Below, piece after piece: positions 1 through 10,452 of a stretch of 64,000 bases of DNA; within the stretch, counting starts at the first letter, position 1, and each line of letters starts with the position of its first letter. This DNA is from Microbacterium sp. (GTDB lineage Bacteria; Actinomycetota; Actinomycetes; Actinomycetales; Microbacteriaceae): assembly GCF_031179285.1 (NCBI RefSeq), contig NZ_JAPSHY010000012.1:29722-93721 (forward strand). The letters run 5' to 3'. A program made the translations under genes and the position numbers. The notes below the pieces were generated by a model. The model made no database searches. It saw only the letters and a list, made by a program, of their open reading frames with translations, and was not told the origin of the DNA.

Positions 1-1060
1 CGCGGTCCACGAGAGCGACGACGTTCTCGGTTCCGCTGCGAGTGCCGGCGTTCTGGGCGGCGGATGCCATCCGGGCGATGCGATCGGGATCCAAGAGCAG
101 TGGCACCACGATCCGCCGGACCGCGTCGCCGTCGAAGGTCTCGTCGTCGAGCAGTTGCGCCGCGCCTGCCGCCACCGCTGATGCCGCGTTGAGCCGCTGC
201 TCACCGTTTCCCACCGAGTACGGCACGTAGAGGGCGGGGATGCCCAGCGCGGTGATCTCGCTGACGGTCGCGGCGCCCGAGCGGGACAGAACGACATCCG
301 CCAGGGCGAATGCGAGATCCATCCGGTCGATGTAGCGCCGCACCACATACCCCGGCACGCCGGGATCGACCAGATCGCTCCGTTCGCCGGTGACGTGGAT
401 CAGCTGCCATCCGGCGGCGAGCACGTCGCCCCAGGAGTCCGCGAGGGCGTCGTTCAGACGCTGAGCTCCGAGCGAACCCCCGAATGCCAGCAGGACGGGA
501 CGATCGGCGTCGAGCCCGAACATGTCGGCCGCCTCGGCGCGTGATTCAGCGCGGTTCAGCTCGATGACCTCTCGGCGCAGCGGCATCCCGACGACCTCAC
601 TGCCGCGCAGCGGCGTGCCCTCGAAGGCAACCCCTACGGCCGCGGCGCGACGCGCGCCGAGCACGTTCGCCAATCCGGGTTTCGCATTGGCCTCGTGCAC
701 GACGAACGGGATCCGCTGCCGACGGGCGGCGACATACGCCGGTGCCGAGGCGTATCCGCCGAATCCGACGACGACGTCGACGCGGTGCTGGCGCAGATGC
801 GCGACGACCTGGGCGACCGCGCGGCGGAAGCGCGTGGGGAAGGCCGCCGCCTGCATGTTCGGCCGACGGGGGAAGGGCACCTTGTCGACGATGAGCAGTT
901 CGTACCCTCGCTGAGGCACCAGGCGCGATTCGAGCCCTTCCGCCGTGCCGAGGACCAGCACGCTCGCCTCGAGGTCGCGGTCACGGAGGGCGTCTGCCAC
1001 CGCGAGCAGGGGGTTGACATGGCCGGCGGTGCCTCCGCCGGCGAGAAGGTACGTGGTCAC
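1..1060 (-). CDS. murG: UDP-N-acetylglucosamine--N-acetylmuramyl-(pentapeptide) pyrophosphoryl-undecaprenol GlcNAc transferase, truncated by window start
   Basis: Minus-strand reading from GTG at 1060 gives VTTYLLAGGGTAGHVNPLLA..., the MurG N-terminal glycine-rich motif; overlaps ftsW stop by 4 nt; dcw context. Not in the ORF list because it runs off the window. Confidence 0.9.
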   Translation of the reverse strand, partial: MTTYLLAGGGTAGHVNPLLAVADALRDRDLEASVLVLGTAEGLESRLVPQRGYELLIVDKVPFPRRPNMQAAAFPTRFRRAVAQVVAHLRQHRVDVVVGFGGYASAPAYVAARRQRIPFVVHEANAKPGLANVLGARRAAAVGVAFEGTPLRGSEVVGMPLRREVIELNRAESRAEAADMFGLDADRPVLLAFGGSLGAQRLNDALADSWGDVLAAGWQLIHVTGERSDLVDPGVPGYVVRRYIDRMDLAFALADVVLSRSGAATVSEITALGIPALYVPYSVGNGEQRLNAASAVAAGAAQLLDDETFDGDAVRRIVVPLLLDPDRIARMASAAQNAGTRSGTENVVALVDR

Positions 1061-2262
1061 CTGGCGACTTTACCCCGGCCGGCTGGGCTCTTCTCGGCCA
1101 GCGGGACCGTGCGCGCGAACGCGAGGAGCACGCCGCAGGCGATGAGTACGGCGAGCAGCGCCGTGCCGCCCTGCGACATGAACGGCAGCGGCACACCCAT
1201 CACCGGGAAGACGCCGATCACGACGCCGATGTTGGTGACGGCCTGCCCCACGATCCACACCGTGATGCCGCCCGCAGCGACCCGGATGAAGGGATCGTCG
1301 GTCTTGCGGATGATGTGGAACGCACCGACAGCGAAGAAGGTGAACAGCGCGAGCACCACCACGCATCCGATCAGGCCCAGCTCTTCTCCGACGATCGCGA
1401 AGATGAAGTCGTTGCCTGCCGCGGGCAGCCATCCGTACTTCTCCTGCGAATTGCCCAGGCCCAAGCCGAAGATGCCGCCGTTGGCCATGCCCCAGATGCC
1501 GTGGATCGACTGATAGCAGTCGGTGTTGTACAGGGTCATGTCATCGCAGGTCGCCAGGATGCGACGCATCCGGTCGGGGCTGGTGGTCGCGTAGGCGACC
1601 ACGGCGGCCACGCCCAGGATGAGCGGAATGATGAACAGTCGGAGCTTCACGCCCGAGAAGAACAGGCAGCCGAGCAGGATCAGCACGAGCACCATCGACG
1701 TGCCCAGATCCCTGCCAGCGAGCACGGTGCCGATCGCGAGCACTCCGACCGGGATCACCGGGATGAACACCTGGTGCCAGGTGCCGAGCATCGCGCGCTT
1801 GCGCAGCAGGACGTACGCGATCCACAGCGCGAGAGCGAGCTTGAGGAACTCGGACGGTTGCAGGGTGAACCCCGCGATCTTGATCCAGTTCCGGTTTCCG
1901 CCGTTGGCGTCGCCGAGAGGGGTGAACACGAGCAGCTGCAGCAGGACAGCGCCGAACAGCGCCGGCCACGCCAGCTTCTTGAGGAACGCGACGGGCAGCC
2001 GGCTGACGAGGAACATCAGCGGGATGCCGAGCACCGCGAAGGCGGCCTGTCGGAGCACCCCCTCCATCGGGTTCTCCCCGTTCGCCACCGCCGTGGCGCT
2101 GGTCGCGGAGAGCACCATGACCAGCCCGAAGGTCGTCAGCAGCAGCGCCGTCGAGGCGATGAGGAGGAACTCCGTCGACAGCGGCGTGAAGCGGCGACCG
2201 AGCGAGACCCTGGCCGCGAGGCCACCGGACTCAGACCGCGGGGGGCGAGCCAGCTGTGTCAT
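1057..2262 (-). CDS. ftsW: Putative lipid II flippase/glycosyltransferase FtsW (SEDS family)
   Basis: ORF 1057..2415; likely start MTQLARPPRSESGG at 2262; SEDS motifs (LQPSEFLKLALALW, GNSQEKYGWLPAAGNDFIFAIVGEELGLIG, PLPFMSQGGTALL). Confidence 0.93.
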   Translation of the reverse strand: MTQLARPPRSESGGLAARVSLGRRFTPLSTEFLLIASTALLLTTFGLVMVLSATSATAVANGENPMEGVLRQAAFAVLGIPLMFLVSRLPVAFLKKLAWPALFGAVLLQLLVFTPLGDANGGNRNWIKIAGFTLQPSEFLKLALALWIAYVLLRKRAMLGTWHQVFIPVIPVGVLAIGTVLAGRDLGTSMVLVLILLGCLFFSGVKLRLFIIPLILGVAAVVAYATTSPDRMRRILATCDDMTLYNTDCYQSIHGIWGMANGGIFGLGLGNSQEKYGWLPAAGNDFIFAIVGEELGLIGCVVVLALFTFFAVGAFHIIRKTDDPFIRVAAGGITVWIVGQAVTNIGVVIGVFPVMGVPLPFMSQGGTALLAVLIACGVLLAFARTVPLAEKSPAGRGKVAR

Positions 2263-3769
2263 CAGCACTCCCCCGGTCGATCCATTCCCGCACCGCTTCG
2301 GCGAAGCGGCGGCCGCGATCCGCATAGCTTGTGAACTGGTCGAAGGATGCCGCCGCGGGGGCCAGCAGGACTGTTCCCTCGTCGTCGACGATCCCCGCCG
2401 CGATCTCGACGACACGGTTCATGACGAGTCCAGTCTCACCAGCATCCACCTCGAACAACGGCACCGCCGGCGCGTGTCGCCGGAATGCCGTCACCACGGC
2501 AGCTCGCTCGACGCCGATGACGACGGCTGCACGTGCGGTGCTGCCGACGTCGGCGACGAGATCGGCGATGTCCACGCCTTTGAGGTCGCCGCCGACCACC
2601 CAGACCGCTCCCGGATAGGCGCGCAACGAAGACGCTGCGGCGTGCGGGTTCGTCGCCTTCGAATCGTCCACCCAGGTGATGCCCGCGTGTCGCGCGATGA
2701 CCTGGATGCGATGCGCGTCGAGTCGGAACTTCTGCAGTGCCGACTGGATCGCCTCGGGTGCGACGTCCAGCGAGCGCGCGAGAGCGCTCGCGGCCAGGAT
2801 GTTCTGCACGATGTGCGGTGCAGAGAGACCGGCGGACTCGAGGTCTGCCATCGTCGTCAGTTCGAGCGCGCTGCGCGCCCGGTCGCCATGGAACGCGCGG
2901 TCGACGAGCAGCCCCTCCACGATTCCGAGATCACTGGGACCCGGCACGCCGAGGTCGAAGCCGACGGCCCGCGCCCCCTCGATCACATCGGCATCCTCGA
3001 CCATGCGACGCGTCGCCTCATCGGCCTTGTTGTAGACGCAGGCGACGCGCGTGTTGCGGTAGACGACGGCCTTCGCGTCTCGATATGCCTGCGCGCTGCC
3101 GTGCCAGACGAGGTGGTCGTCGGCCAGGTTGAGGCACACCGAGGAGTACGGGAACAGCTCCCCCGCGGCACTGGACCGCCCCAGATACCAGAGCTGATGG
3201 CTGGAGAGCTCGACGACCAGCACGTCGAATCCGCCGGGATCGCGCACCGCATCGAGCACCGGGATGCCGATGTTGCCGCAGGGTGCCGCACGGAGCCCCC
3301 CCTCCACCAGCAGTGAAGCGGTGAGCTGGGTGGTCGTCGTCTTGCCGTTCGTGCCGGTGATCAGGACCCACTCGGCAGGCGTGCCATCGGCACGCACCAC
3401 TTTGTCGCGAATCCGCCACGCGAGTTCCACATCTCCCCACAGCGCGATGTCGTGCTCCAGCGCCCACCGGATCACGGGATGCGACGGGGCGAATCCCGGC
3501 GAGGCGATGACGACCTCGGGAGCGAAGTCCACGAGCGCGGCCGGCACCGACGACAACGGAGTGAGTTCGAGCGGGACCCCGATCACGGGCAGCAGGCGCT
3601 CATACTCCTCGGCGGCGGACTCACTGAGCACGATCACATCGGCACCGAGCTCGGCGAGGGTGTCGGCCACCGAGAAACCGGTCACCGAGAGGCCGAGGAC
3701 CGCGACGCGAAGGCCGCGCCAGTCGGCGTGCCAGCTGGTGAGCCCGTCGAGCCGTCGGTCAGTTGACAC
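2231..3769 (-). CDS. murD: UDP-N-acetylmuramoyl-L-alanine--D-glutamate ligase
   Basis: 512 aa; ITGTNGKTTTTQL ATP-binding motif, Mur ligase domains, dcw position. Confidence 0.95.
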   Translation of the reverse strand: MSTDRRLDGLTSWHADWRGLRVAVLGLSVTGFSVADTLAELGADVIVLSESAAEEYERLLPVIGVPLELTPLSSVPAALVDFAPEVVIASPGFAPSHPVIRWALEHDIALWGDVELAWRIRDKVVRADGTPAEWVLITGTNGKTTTTQLTASLLVEGGLRAAPCGNIGIPVLDAVRDPGGFDVLVVELSSHQLWYLGRSSAAGELFPYSSVCLNLADDHLVWHGSAQAYRDAKAVVYRNTRVACVYNKADEATRRMVEDADVIEGARAVGFDLGVPGPSDLGIVEGLLVDRAFHGDRARSALELTTMADLESAGLSAPHIVQNILAASALARSLDVAPEAIQSALQKFRLDAHRIQVIARHAGITWVDDSKATNPHAAASSLRAYPGAVWVVGGDLKGVDIADLVADVGSTARAAVVIGVERAAVVTAFRRHAPAVPLFEVDAGETGLVMNRVVEIAAGIVDDEGTVLLAPAAASFDQFTSYADRGRRFAEAVREWIDRGSADDTAGSPPAV

Positions 3770-4865
3770 GGGTCAGCCATTCGACATAGAACAGGCCGAC
3801 GGCGGACACCGCCAGAAGGCCCGAGATGATCCAGAGCCGGACGACGATCGTGACCTCCGGCCAGCCCCGCATCTCGAGGTGGTGGTGGAAGGGGCTCATC
3901 AGGAAGAGTCGCTTCCCCCTGGTCGCCTTGAAGTATGCGCGCTGCAGGATCACCGACCCGGACGACAGCACGAACACGCCGGCGATCACCAGGAGCAGCA
4001 GCTCGGTGCGGGTGAGGATCGCCATCGCGGTGATGACACCGCCGATCGCCATCGACCCCACGTCGCCCATGAACACCTTGGCCTTGGGCGCATTCCACCA
4101 CAGGAAGCCGATGAGTCCTGCCGCGAAGGATGCGGCGATGATGGCGAGGTTGAACGGGTCGCGTACTTCGTAGCATCCGCCGATCGCCTCGGTCTCGACC
4201 ACCGTGCAGGCCTGCTTGAACTGCCAGAAGGCGATCAGGCTGTAGGCGCCGACGACGAACACGCTCGCGCCGGCGGCGAGCCCGTCGAGTCCGTCGGTGA
4301 GGTTCACGCTGTTCGACGTCGCGACACCGATGATCGCGATCCACACCAGATAGAGGACCCACCCGAGGATGGCACCGAACACGAAGAGGTTGAGCCAGGT
4401 GATGTCGCGGAAGAGCGAGATCGCGCCGCTCGCCGGTGTCTGATCGAAAGTGTTCGGGAAGTTGAGGGCGACCACACCGAAAGGCACGATGACCAGGAGC
4501 TGGCCGATGATCTTCCGCCAGCCGGAGAGGCCCAGGCTGCGCTGGCTGCGCACCTTCATGAAGTCGTCGATGAAGCCCACCGCGCCGAATCCCACCATGA
4601 GCCAGATCACCAGGAGCGCGGACAGCGCGGGCACCCCGCCACCGACGTAGACGCCGGTGAAGTAGCCGACGATCGTGCCGAGGATGAAGATGACGCCGCC
4701 CATCGTCGGCGTTCCCCGCTTGGCCTCGTGGTTCGGGTTCTCGATCGCTTCGGGGGTGCGGATGACCTGCCCCCACCCCCACTTGCGGAACAGCCGGAGG
4801 AAGACGGGGGTCAGGAAGAGTGTGAAGGCGAGCGATATCGCCGCCGCCATAAGCAGGGACCTCAC
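3759..4865 (-). CDS. mraY: Phospho-N-acetylmuramoyl-pentapeptide-transferase
   Basis: 368 aa; GTPTMGGVIF, NLTDGLDGLAAG and FMGDVGS motifs. Confidence 0.96.
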   Translation of the reverse strand: MRSLLMAAAISLAFTLFLTPVFLRLFRKWGWGQVIRTPEAIENPNHEAKRGTPTMGGVIFILGTIVGYFTGVYVGGGVPALSALLVIWLMVGFGAVGFIDDFMKVRSQRSLGLSGWRKIIGQLLVIVPFGVVALNFPNTFDQTPASGAISLFRDITWLNLFVFGAILGWVLYLVWIAIIGVATSNSVNLTDGLDGLAAGASVFVVGAYSLIAFWQFKQACTVVETEAIGGCYEVRDPFNLAIIAASFAAGLIGFLWWNAPKAKVFMGDVGSMAIGGVITAMAILTRTELLLLVIAGVFVLSSGSVILQRAYFKATRGKRLFLMSPFHHHLEMRGWPEVTIVVRLWIISGLLAVSAVGLFYVEWLTRVN

Positions 4866-6274
4866 GAGAACAATTCTCCCAGACGATCGCCGAGATGCCG
4901 GAGCCCCACGGAATTGGATGACTTGACGAGCACACGATCACCGTCGCGCAGCTCTGTACGCAGGTACTCGAAGGCGGCGTCCTGATCAGGAAGGTGCACG
5001 GCCTCGCTGTCCCAGGACCCCTCGCCGACCGCGGCGAGGTACAGCCGCCTGGCCTCGGGGCCGACGACCACGATGCGCCGGATGTTCAGTCGGACCGCGA
5101 GCAGACCGATGCGGTCGTGTTCCTCGCCGGCGCTCTCGCCGAGTTCGGTCATCGCCCCGAGGACGGCGACCGTGCGCTCCTGGGGGCCGGTTATCTGCGC
5201 GAGCGTGCGAAGGGCGGCGGCCATCGAGTCGGGGCTCGCGTTGTAGGCGTCGTTGATGATGCGGACGCGGTCGTTTCCCAGCGGCTGCATCCGCCAGCGC
5301 TCCGCGATCTCGACCGTCCGCAGACGCGCGACGGCATCGGCCGTCGGCACGCCGAGCACGCCGGCGGCCGCGATCGCCGCGAGTGCGTTGCCGACGTGGT
5401 GCGCGCCGAGGACCTGCAGATTCAGCGGGATGGTCTCGCCGGCGACGTCGACGATGCAGCGCGTGCCCGCTGCGGAGACCTCGACGTCGTGCGCGCGGAC
5501 GTCGGCGTCCTGGCTCTGTCCGAAGCCGACCACGCGCATGCCGCGAGCGACCGCCAGCTCACGCATCGCGGCGACTCTCGCGTCATCGATTCCGAGGACT
5601 GCCGTGCCGTCGGGGCGTGCAGCGGCGACCAGCTCGGCCTTGGCCTTCGCGGTCCCTTCGATGCCGCCGAACCCACCGGCATGCGCCATCCCGACCATCA
5701 GCACCACGACGACATCCGGTTCGACGAGACCCGCGAGGCGGGCGATGCTCCCGGGGCCCGCCGCGCCGAACTCGCTCACCAGGAATCTGGTGTTCTCGGT
5801 GACGCGGAGCATCGTCACAGGGGCTCCGACCTCGTTGTTGTACGAACGTACCGGCGCGACGGTTTCGCCCTCGGCCTCGAGGACGCGGGCGAGGAAGTTC
5901 TTCGTGGTCGTCTTGCCGTTGGATCCGGTGATCCCGACCACGCGCAGGTCCCCGTGGCGGCGCACGCGCGCGACAACCTCTCTCGCCAGGTCCGCGAGGG
6001 CGGCGATCGTGTCGGAGACGACGATCTGCGTGACCGGCTCGTCGACGGGATGCTCGACGATCGCCAGCACGGCACCGGCGTCGACGGCGGCGCCCACGAA
6101 CCGGTGGCCATCGGTCTCGGCTCCCGGCTTGGCGACGAAGATCGAGCCGGGCTCCATGGTGCGGGAGTCGGTGTCGACGACGCCATCGACCACGGTGTCG
6201 GCCGTGTCGTCTCCGACAGGGCGCAGTTCTCCACCGATGATGGTGGCGATCTCAGCGAGCGACAGGGCGATCAT
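4862..6274 (-). CDS. murF: UDP-N-acetylmuramoyl-tripeptide--D-alanyl-D-alanine ligase
   Basis: 470 aa; VVGITGSNGKTTTKNFLARVL, YNNEVGAPVTML, NDAYNASPDSM. Confidence 0.95.
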   Translation of the reverse strand: MIALSLAEIATIIGGELRPVGDDTADTVVDGVVDTDSRTMEPGSIFVAKPGAETDGHRFVGAAVDAGAVLAIVEHPVDEPVTQIVVSDTIAALADLAREVVARVRRHGDLRVVGITGSNGKTTTKNFLARVLEAEGETVAPVRSYNNEVGAPVTMLRVTENTRFLVSEFGAAGPGSIARLAGLVEPDVVVVLMVGMAHAGGFGGIEGTAKAKAELVAAARPDGTAVLGIDDARVAAMRELAVARGMRVVGFGQSQDADVRAHDVEVSAAGTRCIVDVAGETIPLNLQVLGAHHVGNALAAIAAAGVLGVPTADAVARLRTVEIAERWRMQPLGNDRVRIINDAYNASPDSMAAALRTLAQITGPQERTVAVLGAMTELGESAGEEHDRIGLLAVRLNIRRIVVVGPEARRLYLAAVGEGSWDSEAVHLPDQDAAFEYLRTELRDGDRVLVKSSNSVGLRHLGDRLGELFS

Positions 6275-6301
6275 GACGTCTCCAGGCGCGGCTCTCGCCG
6301 G

Positions 6302-8074
6302 CTAATCGAACTTGGGAAGCAACTCGTCCATCGGGACGGAGGACGGCATCACGCGGTAGGTCTTCAACACCTGCGTCAGCGCCTTCTGGTAGGCGGAGGC
6401 GGTCGCCGCGGACGATATAACCTTAGTCGGCCGATCCATGGTGACCACGACCACGTACTGCGGATCGTCGACGGGTGCGAACCCGGTGAGGCTGGTGTAG
6501 TACGCCCCGGAGAGATAGCGACCGTTCTCGGCGAGCTCCGCCGTACCCGTCTTGCTGGTGATGCGATAGCCGGGCACCGCGATCCGCTCCGCGGTACCGC
6601 TCTGCACCGCGACGTTCTCCAGCATCCGCGTCAGCTGCGATGCGGTCTCGGGAGCGATGATCTGCTCGCGCTCCGGCGCTTCGGGCGTCACCACCGTTCC
6701 ATCGGCCTTGGTGCACGACTCTATGAGGGAGAGCTCGATCTTCTCCCCGCCGTTGGCGATGGCCTGGTATGCGCCGGCGACCTGCGGGGCGGTCACCATG
6801 AAGTACTGCCCGAAGGTCGTGGTGTAGATGGACTGGTTGTCCCACTCGCTGACGGGGTGCAGGACGCCGCCGGATTCGTTCGGAAAGCCGACGGTGGGCT
6901 CTCCGACGCCGAAGCGCTGCAGGTAGTCGTAGCGCACCTCCGGGCTGACCATCGTGCCGAACTTCGACAGTGCGACGTTCGAGGAGTCGATCAGGGCGCC
7001 GGCGAGCGTGTAGTTGTAGGCGGGGTGCGGGAAGGCGTCGTTGATCACGGCGCCGTTGGGGAAAGTCTCGCGCGACGAGGCGGTCGTCGTGGTCAGCGGT
7101 GTGGCGCCGGCACCCTCGATGACAGCGGCGGCCGTGATCGCCTTGAAGGTCGAGCCGGGCTCGAACGCGTAGCTGAACACCTTGTTGCCCCAGGTCTCGG
7201 GCGATGTGGCGTCGAGGTCGTTCGGGTCCATGTACGGCCATTCCGCGGCGGCCCGGATCTTGCCGGTCTTCACCTCGACGACGGTGACGGTTCCGCCCTG
7301 CGCTCCCTGCTTCTGCGCCTCCTCGGCGATCATCTGTGTGAGATACCACTGCAGATCGCTGTTGATCGTGAGCTGCACCGAGCCGCCGTCGACGGCATCG
7401 ACGGTGCGCTCGCTGCCCGGGATGACGACGCCGTCCTTGCCGCGACGGTACGTCAACTCGCCGTCGACGGGCGCCAGGCACTCGGACTCGAGCTTCTCGA
7501 TGCCGGCCTGCGGCTTGCCCTCGCTGTCGATGAAGCCGACGAGATTGCCGGCGACGCCGCCGTTCGGATAGACGCGCGTCTCGCGCGGCTTCAGGTGCAG
7601 GTACGCCAGTCCGAGGTCACGCAGTTCGATGTACTGCTCCGTCGTCAGCGACTTCGCCAGCATCGCGTACTGGCTTTCCGGGTCCGCGGCGATCGCCGCG
7701 TCGACGAGCGCCCTGACCTCATCGCCCGTCTGACCGGTGACGACGGCGATCTTCTCCGATGCCTCGGCCCAGGGCAGTTCGGGCTTCTTCTCTGGGTCGC
7801 TTTCGAGCTGCATGATGAGCATCGGGTCGAGCTGCGCGTCGTACACGAGGACGCTCGAGGCGAGCACGGTGCCGTTGGCATCGACGATCGAACCGCGCTG
7901 CCCGGCGATGGGCTTGCCCGCGCCCAGCTGGCCGAGCGACTGCTCCACGTGCGCGTCCGCGTTCACCACCTGGATGTCCACCAATCGCACGACGAACGCC
8001 GCCAGCACCGAGAGCACGACGGCGAGAGCGACCACGGTGCGTCGCCGCGGGCTGCGGGTGGCTCGTGTCGTCAT
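6302..8074 (-). CDS. ftsI: Penicillin-binding protein 2/3 (FtsI-like transpeptidase)
   Basis: ORF 6302..8299; likely start MTTRATRSPRRRTVVALAVV at 8074; PBP dimer domain, EPGSTFKAITAAAVIE, SSN and KTGTAEL motifs. Confidence 0.9.
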   Translation of the reverse strand: MTTRATRSPRRRTVVALAVVLSVLAAFVVRLVDIQVVNADAHVEQSLGQLGAGKPIAGQRGSIVDANGTVLASSVLVYDAQLDPMLIMQLESDPEKKPELPWAEASEKIAVVTGQTGDEVRALVDAAIAADPESQYAMLAKSLTTEQYIELRDLGLAYLHLKPRETRVYPNGGVAGNLVGFIDSEGKPQAGIEKLESECLAPVDGELTYRRGKDGVVIPGSERTVDAVDGGSVQLTINSDLQWYLTQMIAEEAQKQGAQGGTVTVVEVKTGKIRAAAEWPYMDPNDLDATSPETWGNKVFSYAFEPGSTFKAITAAAVIEGAGATPLTTTTASSRETFPNGAVINDAFPHPAYNYTLAGALIDSSNVALSKFGTMVSPEVRYDYLQRFGVGEPTVGFPNESGGVLHPVSEWDNQSIYTTTFGQYFMVTAPQVAGAYQAIANGGEKIELSLIESCTKADGTVVTPEAPEREQIIAPETASQLTRMLENVAVQSGTAERIAVPGYRITSKTGTAELAENGRYLSGAYYTSLTGFAPVDDPQYVVVVTMDRPTKVISSAATASAYQKALTQVLKTYRVMPSSVPMDELLPKFD

Positions 8075-8099
8075 GGGAGTGTCTCCGTCTCCGGGTGAT

Positions 8100-8672
8100 T
8101 CAGCGGGTCGTCGGGCTCGGGAGTCCGTCTGTGATCGATGGCGGGAGGTCGGTCGCCGCCGTCTGGGTATCGGCTCCTCCATCCGGCGGCGGCGTCTCGA
8201 CCGCGGCGCTCTGCAGGAGCGCATTGCTGATCGCTCCCGCGCCCTTCGGATCGACCGTTGACTGCCAGCCGGCGCCGGTGCCCGCGCCGAACACGGCACC
8301 GTCGCTCAGGCGCAGATATGAGGCCGAGCCTGCGACCACCATGCCGAGATCGGCGGCATTGGCGGCGAGCAGTTGCGGAGAACTGAGACCGGTGAGCTCC
8401 TCCTGGAGCGCGTGGCTCTGCAGATTGAGCTCACCCTGCTGCGAGGTGAGCCTGGCGAGAGTGAAGGAGTCCTGGGTGATCGCCAGCGATAGCGCGATCT
8501 GGGCGGCACCGATCGCCATCGCCCCGGCGAGGGCGATCAGGGCATAGGCGAGCTTCGGCTTGCGACGCGTCGGCGACACCGTGACCGGGCGCAGTCTCCG
8601 CTCGGGTGCCCCCGCAGGTGAGGGTCGCGTCGCGGGCCGAGGAAGGGCGCGTGCCGTTGCCGTGACGCTCAT
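8100..8672 (-). CDS. FtsL-like short bitopic cell-division protein
   Basis: 190 aa, one TM segment followed by short coiled region ([22 protein letters not shown]), located between rsmH and ftsI. Confidence 0.75.
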   Translation of the reverse strand: MSVTATARALPRPATRPSPAGAPERRLRPVTVSPTRRKPKLAYALIALAGAMAIGAAQIALSLAITQDSFTLARLTSQQGELNLQSHALQEELTGLSSPQLLAANAADLGMVVAGSASYLRLSDGAVFGAGTGAGWQSTVDPKGAGAISNALLQSAAVETPPPDGGADTQTAATDLPPSITDGLPSPTTR

Positions 8673-9607
8673 GCCGAGTCCCGCAGCTTCTCGGCGGCAC
8701 GCAGACGCACCGGAATCGCTCGGGGGTTGCGTGCCCGTTCAGCGTCGTCTGCGAGTTCGGCGCCCTTCGTGACGATCCGGAACCGAGGAGCGTGTTCGGG
8801 AAGCTCGACCGGGAGGCCTGCCGGAGCCGTGGAGGCGGCACCCGCCGCGAACGCCTGCTTGACCAGGCGGTCCTCCAGCGACTGGTAGGACATCACGACG
8901 ATCCTGCCGCCGACTCTCAGCGCGTTCATCGCGGCCGGGATCGCATCAGCGAGAACGTTGAGTTCGGTGTTGACCTCGATACGCAGTGCCTGGAAGACCC
9001 GCTTGGCCGGGTGGCCCGCGCGCTGCGCGGCCGCCGGGGTCGCCGCGATGAGGATCTCGACCAGTTCGCCGGAGCGTGTGATGGGCCGCTTCTGGCGAGC
9101 CTCGATGATGAATCGGGCATAGCGGCCCGCGAGCTTCTCCTCGCCGTAGCGCTCGAAGATGCGGCGAAGGTTTCCTTCGCTGTAGGTGGCGATGACCTCG
9201 GCGGCTGTGACGCCCGAGGTCTGGTCCATCCGCATGTCCAGCGGCGCATCCTTCGAGTACGCGAAGCCGCGCTCGGCCTCATCCAATTGCAGAGAGGAAA
9301 CTCCGAGGTCGAAGAGGATGCCGGAGGCCCCCTGGGCGTGCAGCCCGATCTCGTCGTACACGGTGTGCACGAGGGTGATCCGGTCGGCGAAGCGGGCCAG
9401 GCGCTCCCGCGCGATCCGCAGCGCGTCGGTGTCGCGGTCGAGCCCGACGAGGCGGATGTTCGGGAACCTCTCGAGGAACGCCTCGGCATGGCCGCCCATA
9501 CCGAGTGTGGCGTCGACCAGCACCGCCCCGTCGGCCTGAAGGGCGGGGGCGAGCAGCTCGACGCAGCGGTCAAGCAGGACGGGGGTGTGGATGTCTCGGA
9601 GGTTCAT
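8669..9607 (-). CDS. rsmH: 16S rRNA (cytosine1402-N4)-methyltransferase
   Basis: 312 aa; [59 protein letters not shown]. Confidence 0.96.
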   Translation of the reverse strand: MNLRDIHTPVLLDRCVELLAPALQADGAVLVDATLGMGGHAEAFLERFPNIRLVGLDRDTDALRIARERLARFADRITLVHTVYDEIGLHAQGASGILFDLGVSSLQLDEAERGFAYSKDAPLDMRMDQTSGVTAAEVIATYSEGNLRRIFERYGEEKLAGRYARFIIEARQKRPITRSGELVEILIAATPAAAQRAGHPAKRVFQALRIEVNTELNVLADAIPAAMNALRVGGRIVVMSYQSLEDRLVKQAFAAGAASTAPAGLPVELPEHAPRFRIVTKGAELADDAERARNPRAIPVRLRAAEKLRDSA

Positions 9608-9724
9608 GATCTCTCTCGGGCGACCTCTGCTTCTCGAGGACCAGGGCTCTGATCCCCCTCCGCATCTCGACCCGGCACCGGGGAAGTGTGTCGGGGCGGG
9701 AGCGGCGGGGCATCACAGCCGTGG

Positions 9725-10156
9725 TCAGAACAGTCCCGGGATCACCTCCTGCTCCAGGTCTGCGTAGGTCTCCTCGCCGGCGGCGAGGTAGGTGTTCCAG
9801 CTCTCGGCATCCCAGATCTCGGCGTGTGCGCCCACGCCCGTGACGATGAGTTCCTTCTGAAGGCCCGCGTACTGGCGAAGGGGCTGCGGGATGGTGATGC
9901 GGTTCTGGCTGTCGGGCATCTCCGCGCTCGCGCCGGAGAGGAACAGGCGCATGAAGTCACGTGCCTGCTTGTTCGCGAGCGGCGCCTGACGGATCCGCTC
10001 GTGCATCGCCTCGAACTCGCTGGTGCTGAAGACGTAGAGGCAGCGCTCCTGACCGCGGGTGATCACGATGCCGCCGCCCAGATCCTCGCGGAACTTCGCA
10101 GGAAGGATGACCCGTCCCTTGTCGTCCAGCTTGGGTGAGTGAGTTCCCAGCAACAT
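9725..10156 (-). CDS. mraZ: Transcriptional regulator MraZ
   Basis: 143 aa; [24 protein letters not shown]; first gene of dcw cluster. Confidence 0.96.
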   Translation of the reverse strand: MLLGTHSPKLDDKGRVILPAKFREDLGGGIVITRGQERCLYVFSTSEFEAMHERIRQAPLANKQARDFMRLFLSGASAEMPDSQNRITIPQPLRQYAGLQKELIVTGVGAHAEIWDAESWNTYLAAGEETYADLEQEVIPGLF

Positions 10157-10196
10157 CGGCCATCACCCCCTCTCCGTCCGGCCAACTCGAGGTGCG

Positions 10197-10222
10197 CCCC
10201 ACTTTACTCCACTTTCCTCCAC
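10197..10222 (-). promoter_or_regulatory. MraZ-binding repeats upstream of mraZ (three GTGGRG boxes, 10-bp period)
   Basis: Minus strand reads GTGGAG-GAAA-GTGGAG-TAAA-GTGGGG (plus-strand CCCCAC 10197, CTCCAC 10207, CTCCAC 10217). Confidence 0.85.
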
Positions 10223-10404
10223 AAACCTACGATGAATCCCACGACGGACGCGACGGCGAGTCGCGCAAGGCGCTGCGATCCTTGAAATTCCGCGGGCGAG
10301 CATGGTGGAGCGCCGGTGGAGGAGGGGTGGAGGGGCGGCGGAGGGAGGATCGAGCGCCGTGAGCCGAGTCAGGCCGGCACCGGGCACGACGGCAGGAACG
10401 TGAA

Positions 10405-10435
10405 AAGGCCCGGATGCTCAGCGCATCCGGGCCTT
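10405..10435 (-). terminator. Rho-independent-type terminator downstream of the DUF3040 gene
   Basis: 13-bp perfect stem AAGGCCCGGATGC/GCATCCGGGCCTT with 5-nt loop, followed on the minus strand by TTTT. Confidence 0.8.
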
Positions 10436-10452
10436 CTGGAGGAGGAGGAGGG

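Noticed and set aside
4994-8098. 1034-aa plus-strand ORF opposite murF/ftsI
   Set aside because: High-GC shadow ORF antisense to well-conserved genes; His/Arg/Asp-rich translation without recognisable domains.
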